A stretch of 64,000 bases of DNA from Pisolithus tinctorius. Lineage: Eukaryota; Basidiomycota; Agaricomycetes; Boletales; Pisolithaceae. Positions 23,259-34,427 of this stretch are shown in pieces; the first letter of the stretch is position 1, and every line of letters starts with the position of its first letter. The DNA lies in the NCBI GenBank assembly GCA_024663395.1, contig JANFAH010000040.1:372001-436000 (forward strand), given 5' to 3'. The notes below the pieces were generated by a model. That model was not told the origin of the DNA. It ran no database searches and was given only the letters and a program-made list of their open reading frames with translations. Position numbers and translations under genes: made by a program.

Positions 23259-23942
23259 GAGCACTGTGAGTGTGCCATGTGTGCCCACAAGTTCACTCGA
23301 ATTGAAAGAACCCAGTTTGTTGATCTGCACGTGTGGTTGGAAGACTGTAAGGATTCAGTCCAATGCTGTCGACCATATGCATCAGCAAATTTGTCAAAAT
23401 ACTTTTTTGCCTTTTTTGCTGCTTTTGGTACTTTTCAAGGGCCAAAAGCACGAAAAGGCTAAATGTAAATATAGTAGATTCCCCACTTGAAAAAGTCACC
23501 TCTGTGATTGTAGAAGTGTGTCTCTCTGCTTTTCTGACTTTTTTTCACACTTCTCAGGCTTTTCAGTTTCCTTCGTGCTTTTGACACTTGGAAAAGGATT
23601 AAATATGCTTTAGAAAGTAGTGATTGGCAGTCAAACATGAATGTAAATGAATGTGCAGCTAAAAAAATGACAGCAAATCAATGGTTGCCTGTGATACTAT
23701 GGTGACCAGCCTGCCATCAGAGGACTATGATATCAAAGATAATGAGCATGGTATAATAGATGGGGCAGGACAACAAATGCCAAAAGAATTCTGTGAATGC
23801 ATCAGTAAGGTAAATGAACAACGATGATGACTTACACATCAACATGTGCAAATCAACATCAGCCTCCACAGAACCCTCACCCTGCTCATCTGCACTGGAA
23901 TCACCATCTTCTTGAAGAACAGCACGGGCCATTCCAACAATG
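23259..23942. other. AT-rich spacer with small inverted repeats
   Basis: Contains a loosely inverted pair (aaaagcacgaaaagg near 23445 and ccttcgtgcttttg near 23570) that may be a small decayed MITE. No gene. Confidence 0.3.
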
Positions 23943-24468
23943 TGTCATAGTTGTGCCTTGACCCCAGCCAGACTCAGCCTCGCACTCATCCAGTCTGGCC
24001 TTGGCCTTGCCTGTCCTCTATCCCCAGATGTCCTAGTGTGGTAGACACTGCTTTGCAGTGTCTGTCATTTCAGTTAAGTCCTGCCCAGTCCTGTCTCTGG
24101 TCCACCTGTCCTGGTCTCCATTACATTTGTCATACCTTACTAATACTTGCCTTACCAATCACCTTAGCAATCTTTGTGAGACTGGCATTACCAGTCTCCG
24201 TACTATAGTTACTTCTGGTATATAAACTCGTAGATACTTGGCCTGTACCCCTCAGTCTGAGATCAACTAAGTTTACTCTGATAACCCCGCCTTGGCCTTG
24301 GACTTGGACTGAGACCCACACAAGGGAATAGCACTGTATTCTCAGTTGCTAAGTCCAAACAGTCCAACCTCTGTATCCTTGTCTCCCCCCCCTGACCCTG
24401 ACCCCTCGGCCTTGTGCCTGCTTTGCTCTCTGGTCTGGACTCAACCTGGACAATCCATGAACTTGACA
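23943..24468 (+). repeat. Gypsy 5' LTR
   Basis: Begins TGTCATA and ends CTTGACA, giving a 5-bp inverted terminus (TGTCA...TGACA). The right end is set by the copy at 36270-36653, where identity stops at the same base. It has a TATA-like tggtatataaa near 24218. A gag frame starts 38 bp downstream. No clear tRNA primer site follows. Confidence 0.7.
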
Positions 24469-24506
24469 GTATTTCAGACTCACCACTTGTGTGGGTCTAA
24501 ACCATC

Positions 24507-25052
24507 ATGGCAACCAAGACTTGTTTCCAACCTCCCTGTGGCTGCTCTGCCACCAACCCTGACTCCACTTCAGCCAGTGGGGCTCACCACAAAACAGCAC
24601 TAGCTGCTTTGGGCACCACTAGGCACTCTCCAGGTCCTGTCAGTCCTTTCAGGGGCTTTTCAGCCTGCACATCCAATACCCCTTCCCCACATCGTCCCAT
24701 TGCTCCCATCCCTGGTGGTGATCCTGGGGATGAAGGGCCAGGTGATGATGATGATAATAACCCAGAAGATGATGACCCTGGTAATGTTCCCAATGATAAT
24801 GGTCCTGGTGATGATAATCTGGATGATGATGATCTGGAGGATGAACTGAACCTCCCAGATCCAGACACTGAGCCCACCATTATGGTCTTAGATAACCTTG
24901 CATTGGCCATCAAACTGTTGGCTCACAATGCCCACACTAGTCCTGAGTCCTCAAGCAGGACCAAGTTGTACGAGCCCGACACTTTTGACAGAACTGACCC
25001 CAAGAAGCTTCGTGCTTTCTTTATTCAGTGTGAGCTCAATTTCCAAGACCAA
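24507..25052 (+). pseudogene. Gypsy gag, 5' part, interrupted
   Basis: Opens at ATG 24507. The first half is Pro/Ser-rich, then a very acidic stretch (GDDDDNNPEDDDPG). The C-terminal part has the Gypsy capsid signature PDTFDRTDPKKLRAFFIQ and CELNFQDQ. The frame is cut at 25052 by an inserted LTR element; the continuation (AKVIFAQSYLKGMALEWFE) is at 34327-34427. A few codons are missing between the two halves. Confidence 0.8.
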
Positions 25053-25519
25053 TGTAGGGAACGAGTTTGAGTTCCCTAGGAGAAGCTGTCTGAGTCAAGA
25101 GTTCAGGGGTGGAGAGTTTTCCTTTGTTTTGTTTCCTTGTTTTTGTTTTTGCATTGTACCACTGGACTTAGTGGCGAGCAGCCGCATTGCTGACTAAGCA
25201 CGTGTGGTGTGTTCATGCAAGTTCAGTTTACCATACAGCAATCCATGTACAGGCCCTCAGTAGCAGGGTGATTTTGTCTCACATTTCGGTGAGTGTTTGA
25301 AGTTAGATTTATTACTTTGGGGAGTACCCAAAGGGCCAGGAGGACTGGCAAGAGCTATTGGACAGACAGAGTTAAGTTTTCCATTTGAGTTCGCATTTTT
25401 ACATTTTTACTACACTTCATTTCTCCAGAGAGAACCTCCCTCTTGGGTCGAGCATTATACTCACCCATCATTACTGACATTTACTAATTATAGGTACATC
25501 TATTTTACCTATTCCTACA
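25053..25519 (+). repeat. 5' LTR of the 9.3-kb element
   Basis: Starts TGTAGGGAACGAG and ends TTCCTACA. Close match to 33861-34326 and a more diverged match to the solo LTR at 37065-37528. Confidence 0.9.
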
Positions 25520-25521
25520 TC

Positions 25522-25538
25522 TGGAGCCCACCACGAGG
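25522..25538 (+). promoter_or_regulatory. candidate primer-binding site (tRNA-Cys-like)
   Basis: Two bases after the 5' LTR comes tggagcccaccacgagg. Its complement ends ...GGGCTCCA, a tRNA 3' end with discriminator U, as typical of tRNA-Cys. The tRNA match is an inference from that base only. Confidence 0.5.
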
Positions 25539-25645
25539 GGGGTTCTGTCCATTTTGGGGAAAGAAGTCACCTTTTTATCACTGCAAGCATTCAGAACAAT
25601 TAGCTAAGTCTTTCGGAATTTTCAGGTCTTCTACTCGAGCAGAAA

Positions 25646-26248
25646 ATGACAGGTGAGCGATGTTCACGAAAGTCCCACAAGTCGAGAGTGAATTCCGAAG
25701 GCAAATTGATTGTGGAAATGTTACGAAGAAGCTGTGAGAATGCACCAAAGTGGATCGAGGGAATGCCACCAAGGCATTCAAGTGATGCACCACAATTCTC
25801 AGGATGTGCAACTGACCTTTTTAGGTATCTCAAAAGTGTTCGAAGACTTTGCGAATGTGCAGAGTGTTTTGATGATCAAGAATGGGCCAAATGGGCATGT
25901 TGGTATGCAGGCGGCACAAGTTCTGACACCTGGTGTGAGTTTGTTGAGGAGCACTTGAGCTGGCCCAAGTTCGTGGTGGCTGTTGTGCACTTATATCCCA
26001 GATCTAGAGAATGGGATCAACAGTATTTGAGGAACGATATTTATGGTCTCATTGACAGCCTTGCAAGGAGGAAAGTCCATTCACAAGAGGAGCTAACAAT
26101 TTACAGGCTAAATTTTCTCGACCTGGTGACATATCTACGGGTCTCGAGACAGCTCGAAGCTGATGAAGTTGAAGATCTGTATTTGCACAGCTTCGACAAG
26201 GAGTTCCAGTGTGAAATCATTCGGAAAATGCGATGCGATGATCAATGA
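25646..26248 (+). CDS. Gag-like protein of the 9.3-kb element
   Basis: A 200-codon frame. It has the basidiomycete Gypsy Gag pattern: a disordered start, then FRYLKSVRRLCECAECFDD, KWACWYAGGTSSDTWCEF and VVAVVHLYPRSREW, followed by IYRLNFLDLVTYL. It stops at TGA 26246-26248, but the downstream sequence (PWPMQQVMYTAMRLL) looks like the same protein continuing, so the stop may be a mutation. No zinc knuckle seen. Confidence 0.65.
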   Translation: MTGERCSRKSHKSRVNSEGKLIVEMLRRSCENAPKWIEGMPPRHSSDAPQFSGCATDLFRYLKSVRRLCECAECFDDQEWAKWACWYAGGTSSDTWCEFVEEHLSWPKFVVAVVHLYPRSREWDQQYLRNDIYGLIDSLARRKVHSQEELTIYRLNFLDLVTYLRVSRQLEADEVEDLYLHSFDKEFQCEIIRKMRCDDQ

Positions 26249-27304
26249 CCACACTCGGACGATCCATGGCCCATGCAGCAAGTAATGTACACAGCCATGC
26301 GACTACTACGCAAAGGATTTCGCTCAGAGCGAGTGCGAACAAGCATGGAAGACTACTATGAGCCCCGAAGCGACCAGGGATCTGGTTTGGGCAAGCAGCA
26401 ACAGCCTACAAAGTCTTTTCCAGGTCCACCTGTGCACGACTCACTGACAACTGGTATACAGGAGCCTATGGAATTACTGGACTGCACATGGCACGAGCAA
26501 ATGCCAGTGGCAGCATCAGCAGGTCACACACAGCCACCGAGTTCACCTGAGGAGATGGCAAACGAAGGCCCAAGTACCGACTACATCAAGAAGGCTGCAG
26601 ACACACTGTGTTTTGAGGAAACACCAGAGCTCGAGCAAGTTGAGCCAGTGGAAGAGCCACCCATGACAAAGGTGCCAATTGAATTCAAGGTGAGCGAGCA
26701 TGCTCAAGGGGGTTTTTCATTTCATTCTCACTGAGTTTCACAACTAGTTACTGATACTTTCAGCTTAAGAGGTCAAAGTCTTAAAGAAAACACCATTGAG
26801 GTTCCTGCAGTCAGCAAAGAGGTTCGGCAGATAGCAGACAAGTCACTCATGTCAAAGGTACCACTCGACTTCGAAATGGAAAGACTCGAAGAATGTGCGA
26901 AACCCACAAGAGTTGGAGTGGAAGAGCTCGAAATGCTTGCAGGCAGTCTCAGGCGCATAAGTCATACCGAAACGAAGGTTACTGCAAAGAGGATCAAGAT
27001 TGAGAAGCCATCGAGGCTTGTCATACAAAGGAAGCTGCCGGAAGAAGTTTTGCGAATTGAAATGTTGAAGCACGTGGCAAGGGTGGATGACCTCACACTC
27101 GAAATACTCCATGGCCACGCAGTGTTGGCAATAAATGTTTTATTCAAGGATTCGTCGAGTGAATTGACACGTGCACTTGGTATTAGGACTTGCGCAGAAA
27201 GTCCTGCGATGTTGACTAAGTGGAGTCATGTGACCGCTCTGTGCGTCGTGGCCGCACGCACACAAGTAACACTACATACTGATGACTCTAGAGTTATAGA
27301 CTGA
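26249..27304 (+). pseudogene. decayed Gag extension of the 9.3-kb element
   Basis: Two open pieces (26273-26734 and 26849-27304) follow the Gag stop. The second contains RLVIQRKLPEEVLRIEML. They are separated by a segment with intron borders (GTGAGCGAG...ACTTTCAG, about 26691-26763). I do not recognise a pol domain. Confidence 0.45.
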
Positions 27305-27958
27305 CTATGCAAGATCGCTGCGATCGCAGGATATGAAGAATGGGGCAAGTGGCATACCGTATGGAAGTTACTGTGATTACGAGCGACGGTGGTGGCAGCA
27401 AGGATGACAACAGCAGCAACCCAAGTGACAGCAACAACCATGACGACCCTACCTAGCGCAGATAAATGGCCATACAAGGTTGGAGGTGCCATCTGATGGG
27501 AACAATGTGCGATGAGCATGGATACTGAGCTTGACAACTCAAAGGTTTGTTTTGGTTTCGAAACGCCTTACTTACATCGTCAGTATTCTAGGGAAGCCAG
27601 CTATCTACAACGAACAGCGACGATTGCGATACAAAGAAGGTCAACAGCGGACTATGAATGAGCGATGGCAATGGCAGCAAGGATGACAATGGTGGCAAAT
27701 AGTGAAATAGTGACGACAATGACTAGACCTAGCACAGGTCAATGGCCAGTCAAGATTGGCTGGGCCATTTGATGGAAACAGGGCGCAATGAGTGTGAGTA
27801 CTGAGCTTGATGGCTCAGAGGTTCATTTTGATTTCAAGATGCCTTACTTACATCTATTCTATTCTAGGGATAGTGGTTGGTTGCGACAAAGTGTGACCAA
27901 CATTCTGGTGATCACAATTCAAGATTCTATGGCAAGCTATGAATGAGTGATGGGAGTA

Positions 27959-29531
27959 CAGTGAGGGACAAAAGCGTTGCAATGTTTGTGAGGTGTGAAT
28001 TGTTGCTGATGTAGCTCGGGCTATTCTGCACAGATAATCATGATACCTATACCATTGGAAAGGGATGACTCTAAGCTTTCCAGAGCACTAAGGTTCAGTC
28101 AAAACAAAGCAATACATGCTGAGATACACCCTATTCTTTCCAACAAGTGCATTGCAACGCTTTTGTCCCTGACTGGTGAAATCATGAAATGTGACCTTTT
28201 GATGGGATTGTGGGCATGGAGGATGGGAAAAAATGCTTACATAATAAACCACATGATCATCCAGATGATTTATCAGCATGTAAACAATGACAAACATTGG
28301 ACTTGTACCATTAATCCTCCCTCTTTTACCACAACTCATGAAATCATCTCTCTAGCTCACATGGTCATTTTCTCAAGGAATTCTTATCAAATACTGGTAG
28401 CCACCACAGTGCCATCAGTATAACATGCTCTCAGAACCATCAGGCCCTTAAAAAACCTGCTGTCAGTCATTTCCTGGACTGTTTCCCCCCCCATGCCTGA
28501 TGTGTTCTGGGACTAATCAGTACTTGGAAGGCTGAAAATGTTGTGGAGGTCAATCTGGCACTTCAGAACATGATGTACAAACCAGTCCCCTCTCAACCAA
28601 TGCATTTCTGGCACAGGGACAGTGGTATGGAAGTTAGGGCAAGACAAAATCCTCTTTACCCCTGGGTGTCATCAGAAGGATATGCTACTGAACTGCCATG
28701 GAGCAGAATCCTGTGCTTCCATCTGGCCCTGAATATTGCCTTTGGTCACATATGACCAAATAATCCTTCCCCAGTCATCTACAGTTCAGATCAGAGCAAG
28801 ATCTAGTGAACCCTCTTATGGTGCTCAGAGCACAAGGAGGTTTTGTCTCACCCCAACTTCCATAAATGTTTTCCTGTGCCAGAAATGCATTGGTTGAGAG
28901 GGGACTGGTTTGTACATCATGTTCTGAAGTGCCAGATTGACCTCCACAACATTTTCAGCCTTCCAAGTACTGATTAGTCCCAGAACACATCAGGCATGGG
29001 GGGGGAAACAGTCCAGGAAATGACTGACAGCAGGTTTTTTAAGGGCCTGATGGTTCTGAGAGCATGTTATACTGATGGCACTGTGGTGGCTACCAGTATT
29101 TGATAAGAATTCCTTGAGAAAATGACCATGTGAGCTAGAGAGATGATTTCATGAGTTGTGGTAAAAGAGGGAGGATTAATGGTACAAGTCCAATGTTTGT
29201 CATTGTTTACATGCTGATAAATCATCTGGATGATCATGTGGTTTATTATGTAAGCATTTTTTCCCATCCTCCATGCCCGCAATCCCATCAAAAGGTCACA
29301 TTTCATGATTTCACCAGTCAGGGACAAAAGCGTTGCAATGCACTTTTTGGAAAGAATAGGGTGTATCTCAGCATGTATTGCTTTGTTTTGACTGAACCTT
29401 AGTGCTCTGGAAAGCTTAGAGTCATCCCTTTCCAATGGTATAGGTATCATGATTATCTGTGCAGAATAGCCCGAGCTACATCAGCAACAATTCACACCTC
29501 ACAAACATTGCAATGCTTTTGTCCCTCACTG
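27959..29531. mobile_element. fold-back Tc1/mariner-like element
   Basis: Two 659-bp inverted arms (27959-28617 and 28873-29531) pair base for base, with about three mismatches seen by eye, around a 255-bp spacer. Ends are CAGTGAGGGACAAAAG and its complement, flanked by TA on both sides (27957-27958 and 29532-29533), as expected for Tc1/mariner target duplication. A 127-codon open frame appears in each arm (28040-28423 plus, 29067-29450 minus) but matches no transposase I know, so the element is probably non-autonomous. Arm identity implies a young insertion or gene conversion. Confidence 0.85.
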
Positions 29532-30944
29532 TATCAGCCAGAGCATGAGCAATGATGACAACGGCACTCAATGCCGATCGATGGGTGTGCGAGGCCAAGG
29601 CAGTCATTTGATGGAGACAAGGCATGAGGAGTGCGGGCGTTGAGCATGACAGCGTGAGGGTTCGGTTTGAATTTGGAGTGGTTTACTTATGTCTACTCTA
29701 TTCTAGGAAAAATGGATGTGCAAGACGACGCTTGAACAACATCCAGGCCACCATGATGCAAGGATCTACGAAGATCTATGCAGGAGAACAGTGGGCCATC
29801 GAGGAGCAGCTATGTGAAGTGATCCAACGAAGCTACTATGAATGGGGCAAGTGGATAGGGCAAGTTGAAGGCTTAAAGGTGGTGTTTTTCTTTTCGTACA
29901 GTATGGAAGCTACACCTGATGGAATTGTGAACAGTCTAGTGACAGCGACAGCTACAAAGATGACGATGATGACGACAATGTTAAGTGCGGCAACAACAGC
30001 AATGGTGCTTAGTGAGGGTCGAAGGCCGTGCGAGGCAGGGACAGCTGTCCAAAGGGAACAGAGTGTGATGGAGACCACCGAGCTTGAATGCTCAGGGTTC
30101 TGTTTTGATTCTAGAATGTGCTACTCACACCTCCATTATTCTAGTGAAGACAGATACCTAAGACAAACTACGATTGCAATAGAAGGGCCTACAGAAGTCT
30201 ACGATTGAAGATCGTATGGGTGTACAGCAAGACTAGCATGAAGACTATGGTTCGATCTACAACAGTGATTGTTGAGGATATGAGGTCTGGCGAGCGTGGA
30301 TACTGGGCTAAACAGCCTAAGGTTTCATTTCAGTTCTAGACCGTTTTACTTACAATTATGCTACCCTAGCGAAAACAGCTACATGCAACCAAGTGCGAGT
30401 GATGTCCCAGTGGGTACAGTATGAACTGTCATTGCCGTTATCGAGTGAAGAGCACTTGAGCTCGAGCTGTGGCCTACTCACCATGCGTCCATGCCCTTAG
30501 AGCCCTATGGCTCGGGTCTTTATTTTTTGCTTCGCTGCTTTTTACTCACGGATACATCATTCTAGAATAGATAATGGTTTGGAAGAACGAGCGCATCGAC
30601 TTACGGAGTGACAAGTACGATGGGCCCGAAGTGCCACAGGAATCAAGTTCAAAGCGACTCTATGGACCGGCATGCAAGCCTTAATACGAATAGCAACATG
30701 ATGGCGAAGTTTGCAGTCAGAACAAGATGCATGACATGCGAGGCGTATCGAGACCACATCGAGTGGGCTCAAAGGCCCAAGATTTATGTTTTTCTTTAAA
30801 GTGTTTTACTTATGACCTTGTTATTTCAGGGAATACAAGCTTTTACCAAGTATCGATGAATCTTCAAGCAATGATGCACCTACAGTATGAAGATCTGGAT
30901 CAAGACGACCTACAACCAAGTCCCTTCAGGTGGAAGACACCAAT

Positions 30945-31362
30945 CTTACTGTCGGTCGAAGCAAAATTTTAGGTTGATACACCATCGAACAGTTAGCAAA
31001 GAGAGACACTGTCTCCATGTTGGATATTGTGCAGAGACATACTGGTATCTCATTTTGTAGGGCAAGGGTCACCAAAGAACAGGACATGTTGGATATATTG
31101 AGGAGATTGGGTGTTACATATGTCATACAGACTACCTTACTACAGCAAGGTGCGAAAGAGCCCTCCATCTATGCCAGAGCTAATGTCGAAGTCACCCGAA
31201 CTGTCATCAACGCAGCTATCACAGCTGGCATCTGTAGGCTCGTCTACATGAGTTCTGCAGGTGTCATATTTATTGGCACTGATGTCGTGAATGTCAACGA
31301 GCGAGTGCCCTATCTGGAGAAGCTGTTCGACACATATAATGATGCCCAGGAGGTATCTGGGA
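30945..31362 (+). pseudogene. captured C-3 sterol dehydrogenase (ERG26-like) fragment
   Basis: ERG26 removes the C-4 carboxyl of sterol intermediates. The fragment reads in one frame without introns: a ruined Rossmann glycine motif (GRSKILG then a stop), TIEQLAKRDTVSMLDIVQRH, VTKEQDMLDILRRLGVT, ANVEVTRTVINAAITAG, RLVYMSSAGVIFIGTD and NVNERVPYLEKLFDTYNDA. The catalytic Tyr-x3-Lys is broken: Tyr is followed by NDAQ. Homology stops there. It lies within the internal region of the LTR element on the same strand and is probably a piece of host mRNA or gene picked up by it. Confidence 0.75.
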
Positions 31363-33200
31363 CCAGAGACAGCCCAACCAGGGGCAGACTCGTCCCCCAT
31401 CCCTCTTACTCTTCTGCCATGTTGAGCAAACCTCTACAATGTGCTCTCCCTCCCATATGTGCCACAACTGAATATCACTGCAGGTTACGCAGCTCTGCAT
31501 AGCCACTCAGTCCCTATGTCACATCCACACCCAATGCTGAATCCATCCTATCAGTGTTCAACACCCCATTCGACTCGAGTGAACTCGAGTGCCTCACCAT
31601 CTGTTTGCGAGTTGAAGGATGGGTGCTCTTCGTTATGAATGGAGAACAGGTTCGTTGCTGGGACTTTACAGGAGCACATGGCGAGTATGGATGTGTGCTA
31701 TCGGGTTTAGGGGTACAAAGAACATGTGAGCAACTGGGAGAGGCAACAAGAGTATGAGGGATGGTGATGCAGTTCACTGGTGATCGATGGTCATTTGAAG
31801 CAATAGAAGTCGTTCGAAGGAGGAGAGACGAAGGAGATCCACGTGCTGAGCTCAACACCTCATTATTTCTCTTTCATTCTGTGTCATTTCACTTACAGTG
31901 ACATTACTATAGGGAAATCCAGTGCCTACAAGGGAGTGCAAGTGCTGTCCAAGTGGCTAGGGTTCAAGGATGGGAAGTTGCATATGAGAAGGGACAGCAG
32001 ACTGTCAGTGTGGAGCGACGCGGTGCGGCACAGTGATACTACTATGAATGGGGGGAATGGGTACAGTACACAAGAGAAAGAATGCTAATGTTACAGTGCA
32101 GTATTGAAGGGAAAGAGATGTTTGATGATGAAGGCTGGGAGGCGGCACAGTGGATATTAGCAATGATGACAGGACTGGATGTGGATCAACAGCTGCGCAA
32201 AATAGGAAGCATCGTTCGATGGAGGTGAAGCATGATGGGCGCAGACTCTGAGCTCGACAGCTCGAGCTTTCGTTTTGATTTCGAAGTGCTTTACTTATGT
32301 CTGCGTTATTCTAGGGGAAACAGGTACCTACAACAAATGGTGATTGCTATATGAGAGTCCACTACCAGCTTCGAGCAGAGTACCCACAGATCTAAAATGA
32401 TATGCAACGACTTCAGCCAAGGACAGTTGCATTTACAGGTACGAAGGCTTTGAGTTGGCCTACAGTGGCTAGCTGCAGCAACACAAGACCATGCAAGACA
32501 TGCAAGAGATCTCAGAGACACACTGAGAGTGCTCAATGGCCCAAAGTTTTATTTTTGTCTCCAAGTGTTTTACTTATGGCTGGGTTATTCTAGATTGTGT
32601 GAAAGACTACAAAGTACAGGCAAAGTTTTAAGTCACCTCGAAGTGGATCAACTCCCAGAAAAACAAAGTAGCACTCGACGTGTTTGAAGCAATGGGAATT
32701 CACACCCAGAGCCCAAGCCCTCCTTGTCTCCTTTTATTTTTGTGACAAGTTACTTACGACTGATTAGTGTTAGGGTATTTGACGAGTGTGAACATGAACG
32801 GTCAGCTGTGGTCAAGGGTGACTGTCGAGTTGCGAGGGTGAACCTTGGCTGTGAAAGCTTCTCGAAGTCAAAATCAAATGAAGTCAGTGCATACACCCAT
32901 CAGGGTCAAAGACCTATCTCCGAAGGAGGCTCAAGGACCTATGAAACTAAGGTGACAGGTTTTGTTTTACTTCGAGCTTATACTATGTCAGGATACTTTG
33001 TTTCTAGGGTCGAAAAAGTGGTGAACAAAGATGGGCGACTCAAGGTCGTTCGGCAACACTTAGTGCAAGGGCTTTGGCCACCAGACAAAGTACGAGAAAT
33101 CAAGTGCACACATGCACAGGGAGTCGAGGCTGTGAAAATAGGAATGGGACAAGTGGATGAAGCAAGAGTCCTGGTGAGAGTATTGATATATAGTTTTCTT

Positions 33201-33860
33201 TAAAATGAGTTTTGCTTTGAGCGACTTTGTTCAACCAAGTCGCACTAGTCTTCGGGTGATTCTACTCACCCTGACATCTAGTTTCAATTTTCTTTCACTT
33301 TTCTTATGTGTTAGATTGTCTTAAGGACAAGCAGGAGTCAAGAACACATATGTGTTCAAGGATAGTAAACACATGACTGAGCAAGAGTTTCTTTTAGGTA
33401 CATATATGACTTCGAGCTGCCTCACAGAGGGCTGATCTCCGCTGTACCAGCCACAGTGCTGTGTTACCATTTCGTGCAAAGACTGTGCCTCGAAGAGCAG
33501 TCTTTGACTCGCTCTGCACTCGATTTATTACTCACTTGTTCATTTGCCTGGAGTTTATCTCTGTTGTCATTTGGTTCGAGGTTTGAGTTGTGAGGAGAGT
33601 GTTCGAGAAGCTGAGTGTGTGTTTGAGGCCAAGGAAGTAGGCCAGTGAGGGTTGAGGATGTGGATAGGGGGATTGGGCTGTGAGGCCAGAAGTGGGTTTT
33701 TTGCGAGAAGGTGAAGGGTGAGAGGCTGAGTGTTCATTGGCAAGGTCAGGGCGAGAGGCTGTTTTGTGAGAGGGGTGAGGGAGAAGTTGGCAAAGTTGAG
33801 GATGTCTGCACAAGGAAGAGGGGTGACCAAGGACGGTCGAAGTCAAAACCCCCCCTCGGA
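33201..33860 (+). other. 3' internal region of the 9.3-kb element
   Basis: No protein. Around 33590-33800 is a G-rich run of short related phrases (tgagaggctgagtgt, gcgagaggctgtt, gagaggggtgaggg). The base before the 3' LTR is not a clear polypurine tract (accccccctcgga). Confidence 0.4.
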
Positions 33861-34326
33861 TGTAGGGAACGAGTTTGAGTTCCCTAGGAGAAGCTGTCTG
33901 AGTCAAGAGTTCAGGGGTGGAGAGTTTTCCTTTGTTTTGTTTCCTTGTTTTTGTTTTTGCATTGTACCACTGGACTTAGTGGCGAGCAGCTGCATTGCTG
34001 ACTAAGCACATGCGCTGTGTTCATGCGAGTTCAGTTTACCATACAGCAATCCATGTACAGGCCCTCAGTAGCAGGGTGATTTTGTCTCGCATTTCGGTGA
34101 GTGTTTGAAGTTAGATTTATTACTTTGGGGAGTACCCAAAGGGCCAGGAGGACTGGCAAGAGCTATTGGACAGACAGAGTTAAGTTTTCCATTTGAGTTC
34201 GCATTTTTTTACATTTTTACTACACTTCTTTTTCTCAAAACAGGACCTCCCTTTTGGGTCGAGCACTAAACTTGCCCATCACTGACATTTACTATTTCTA
34301 GGTACTTCTTGTTACCTATTCCTACA
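33861..34326 (+). repeat. 3' LTR of the 9.3-kb element
   Basis: 466 bp, TGTAGG...CCTACA, very similar to the 5' LTR with scattered substitutions and small indels. Confidence 0.9.
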
Positions 34327-34427
34327 CTGACTGTGCCAAAGTCATCTTTGCACAATCCTACCTTAAAGGCATGGCCCTTGAGTGGTTTGAGCTGGACTTG
34401 CTCAGGCTTGATGACCCTGACGACCGG
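34327..34427 (+). pseudogene. Gypsy gag, continuation fragment
   Basis: TDCAKVIFAQSYLKGMALEWF and LLRLDDPDD continue the capsid domain broken at 25052. It is cut at 34428 by a TG...CA repeat. Confidence 0.75.

Larger units (their letters stand above)
27305..33200 (+). repeat. degenerate array of intron-like modules
   Basis: Repeat units of roughly 200-350 bp each end in a 47-50 nt module with a GT-type start, a TTTTGATTTC-like core, a TTTACTTAY branch-like motif and a TATTCTAG end. Clear modules: 27545-27591, 27821-27867, 29660-29706, 30097-30144, 30322-30369, 30516-30565, with weaker ones ending near 30829, 32314, 32593 and 33007. Upstream of several modules is a shared stretch (ATTTGATGGAGACAAGG..., then GAGCTTGA...CTCAG). 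No long protein spans them. Confidence 0.65.
25053..34326 (+). mobile_element. 9.3-kb gag-only LTR retroelement
   Basis: Two LTRs of 467 and 466 bp (25053-25519 and 33861-34326) with inverted TGTAGG/CCTACA ends bracket 8.3 kb. The internal region has a Gypsy-type gag and its decayed extension, but no protease, reverse transcriptase or integrase that I can find. Most of it is a degenerate repeat array, plus a fold-back DNA element and a captured host-gene fragment. It therefore looks non-autonomous. It sits inside another element's gag, with no matching target duplication. Confidence 0.75.

Noticed and set aside
24584..24913. Ser/Gly-rich minus-strand frame
   Set aside because: It is the antisense shadow of the acidic repeat in the Gypsy gag.
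28040..28423. 127-codon frame in each arm of the fold-back element as a transposase
   Set aside because: It has no DDE/D or helix-turn-helix motif that I can see, and its presence in both arms follows from the inverted repeat.
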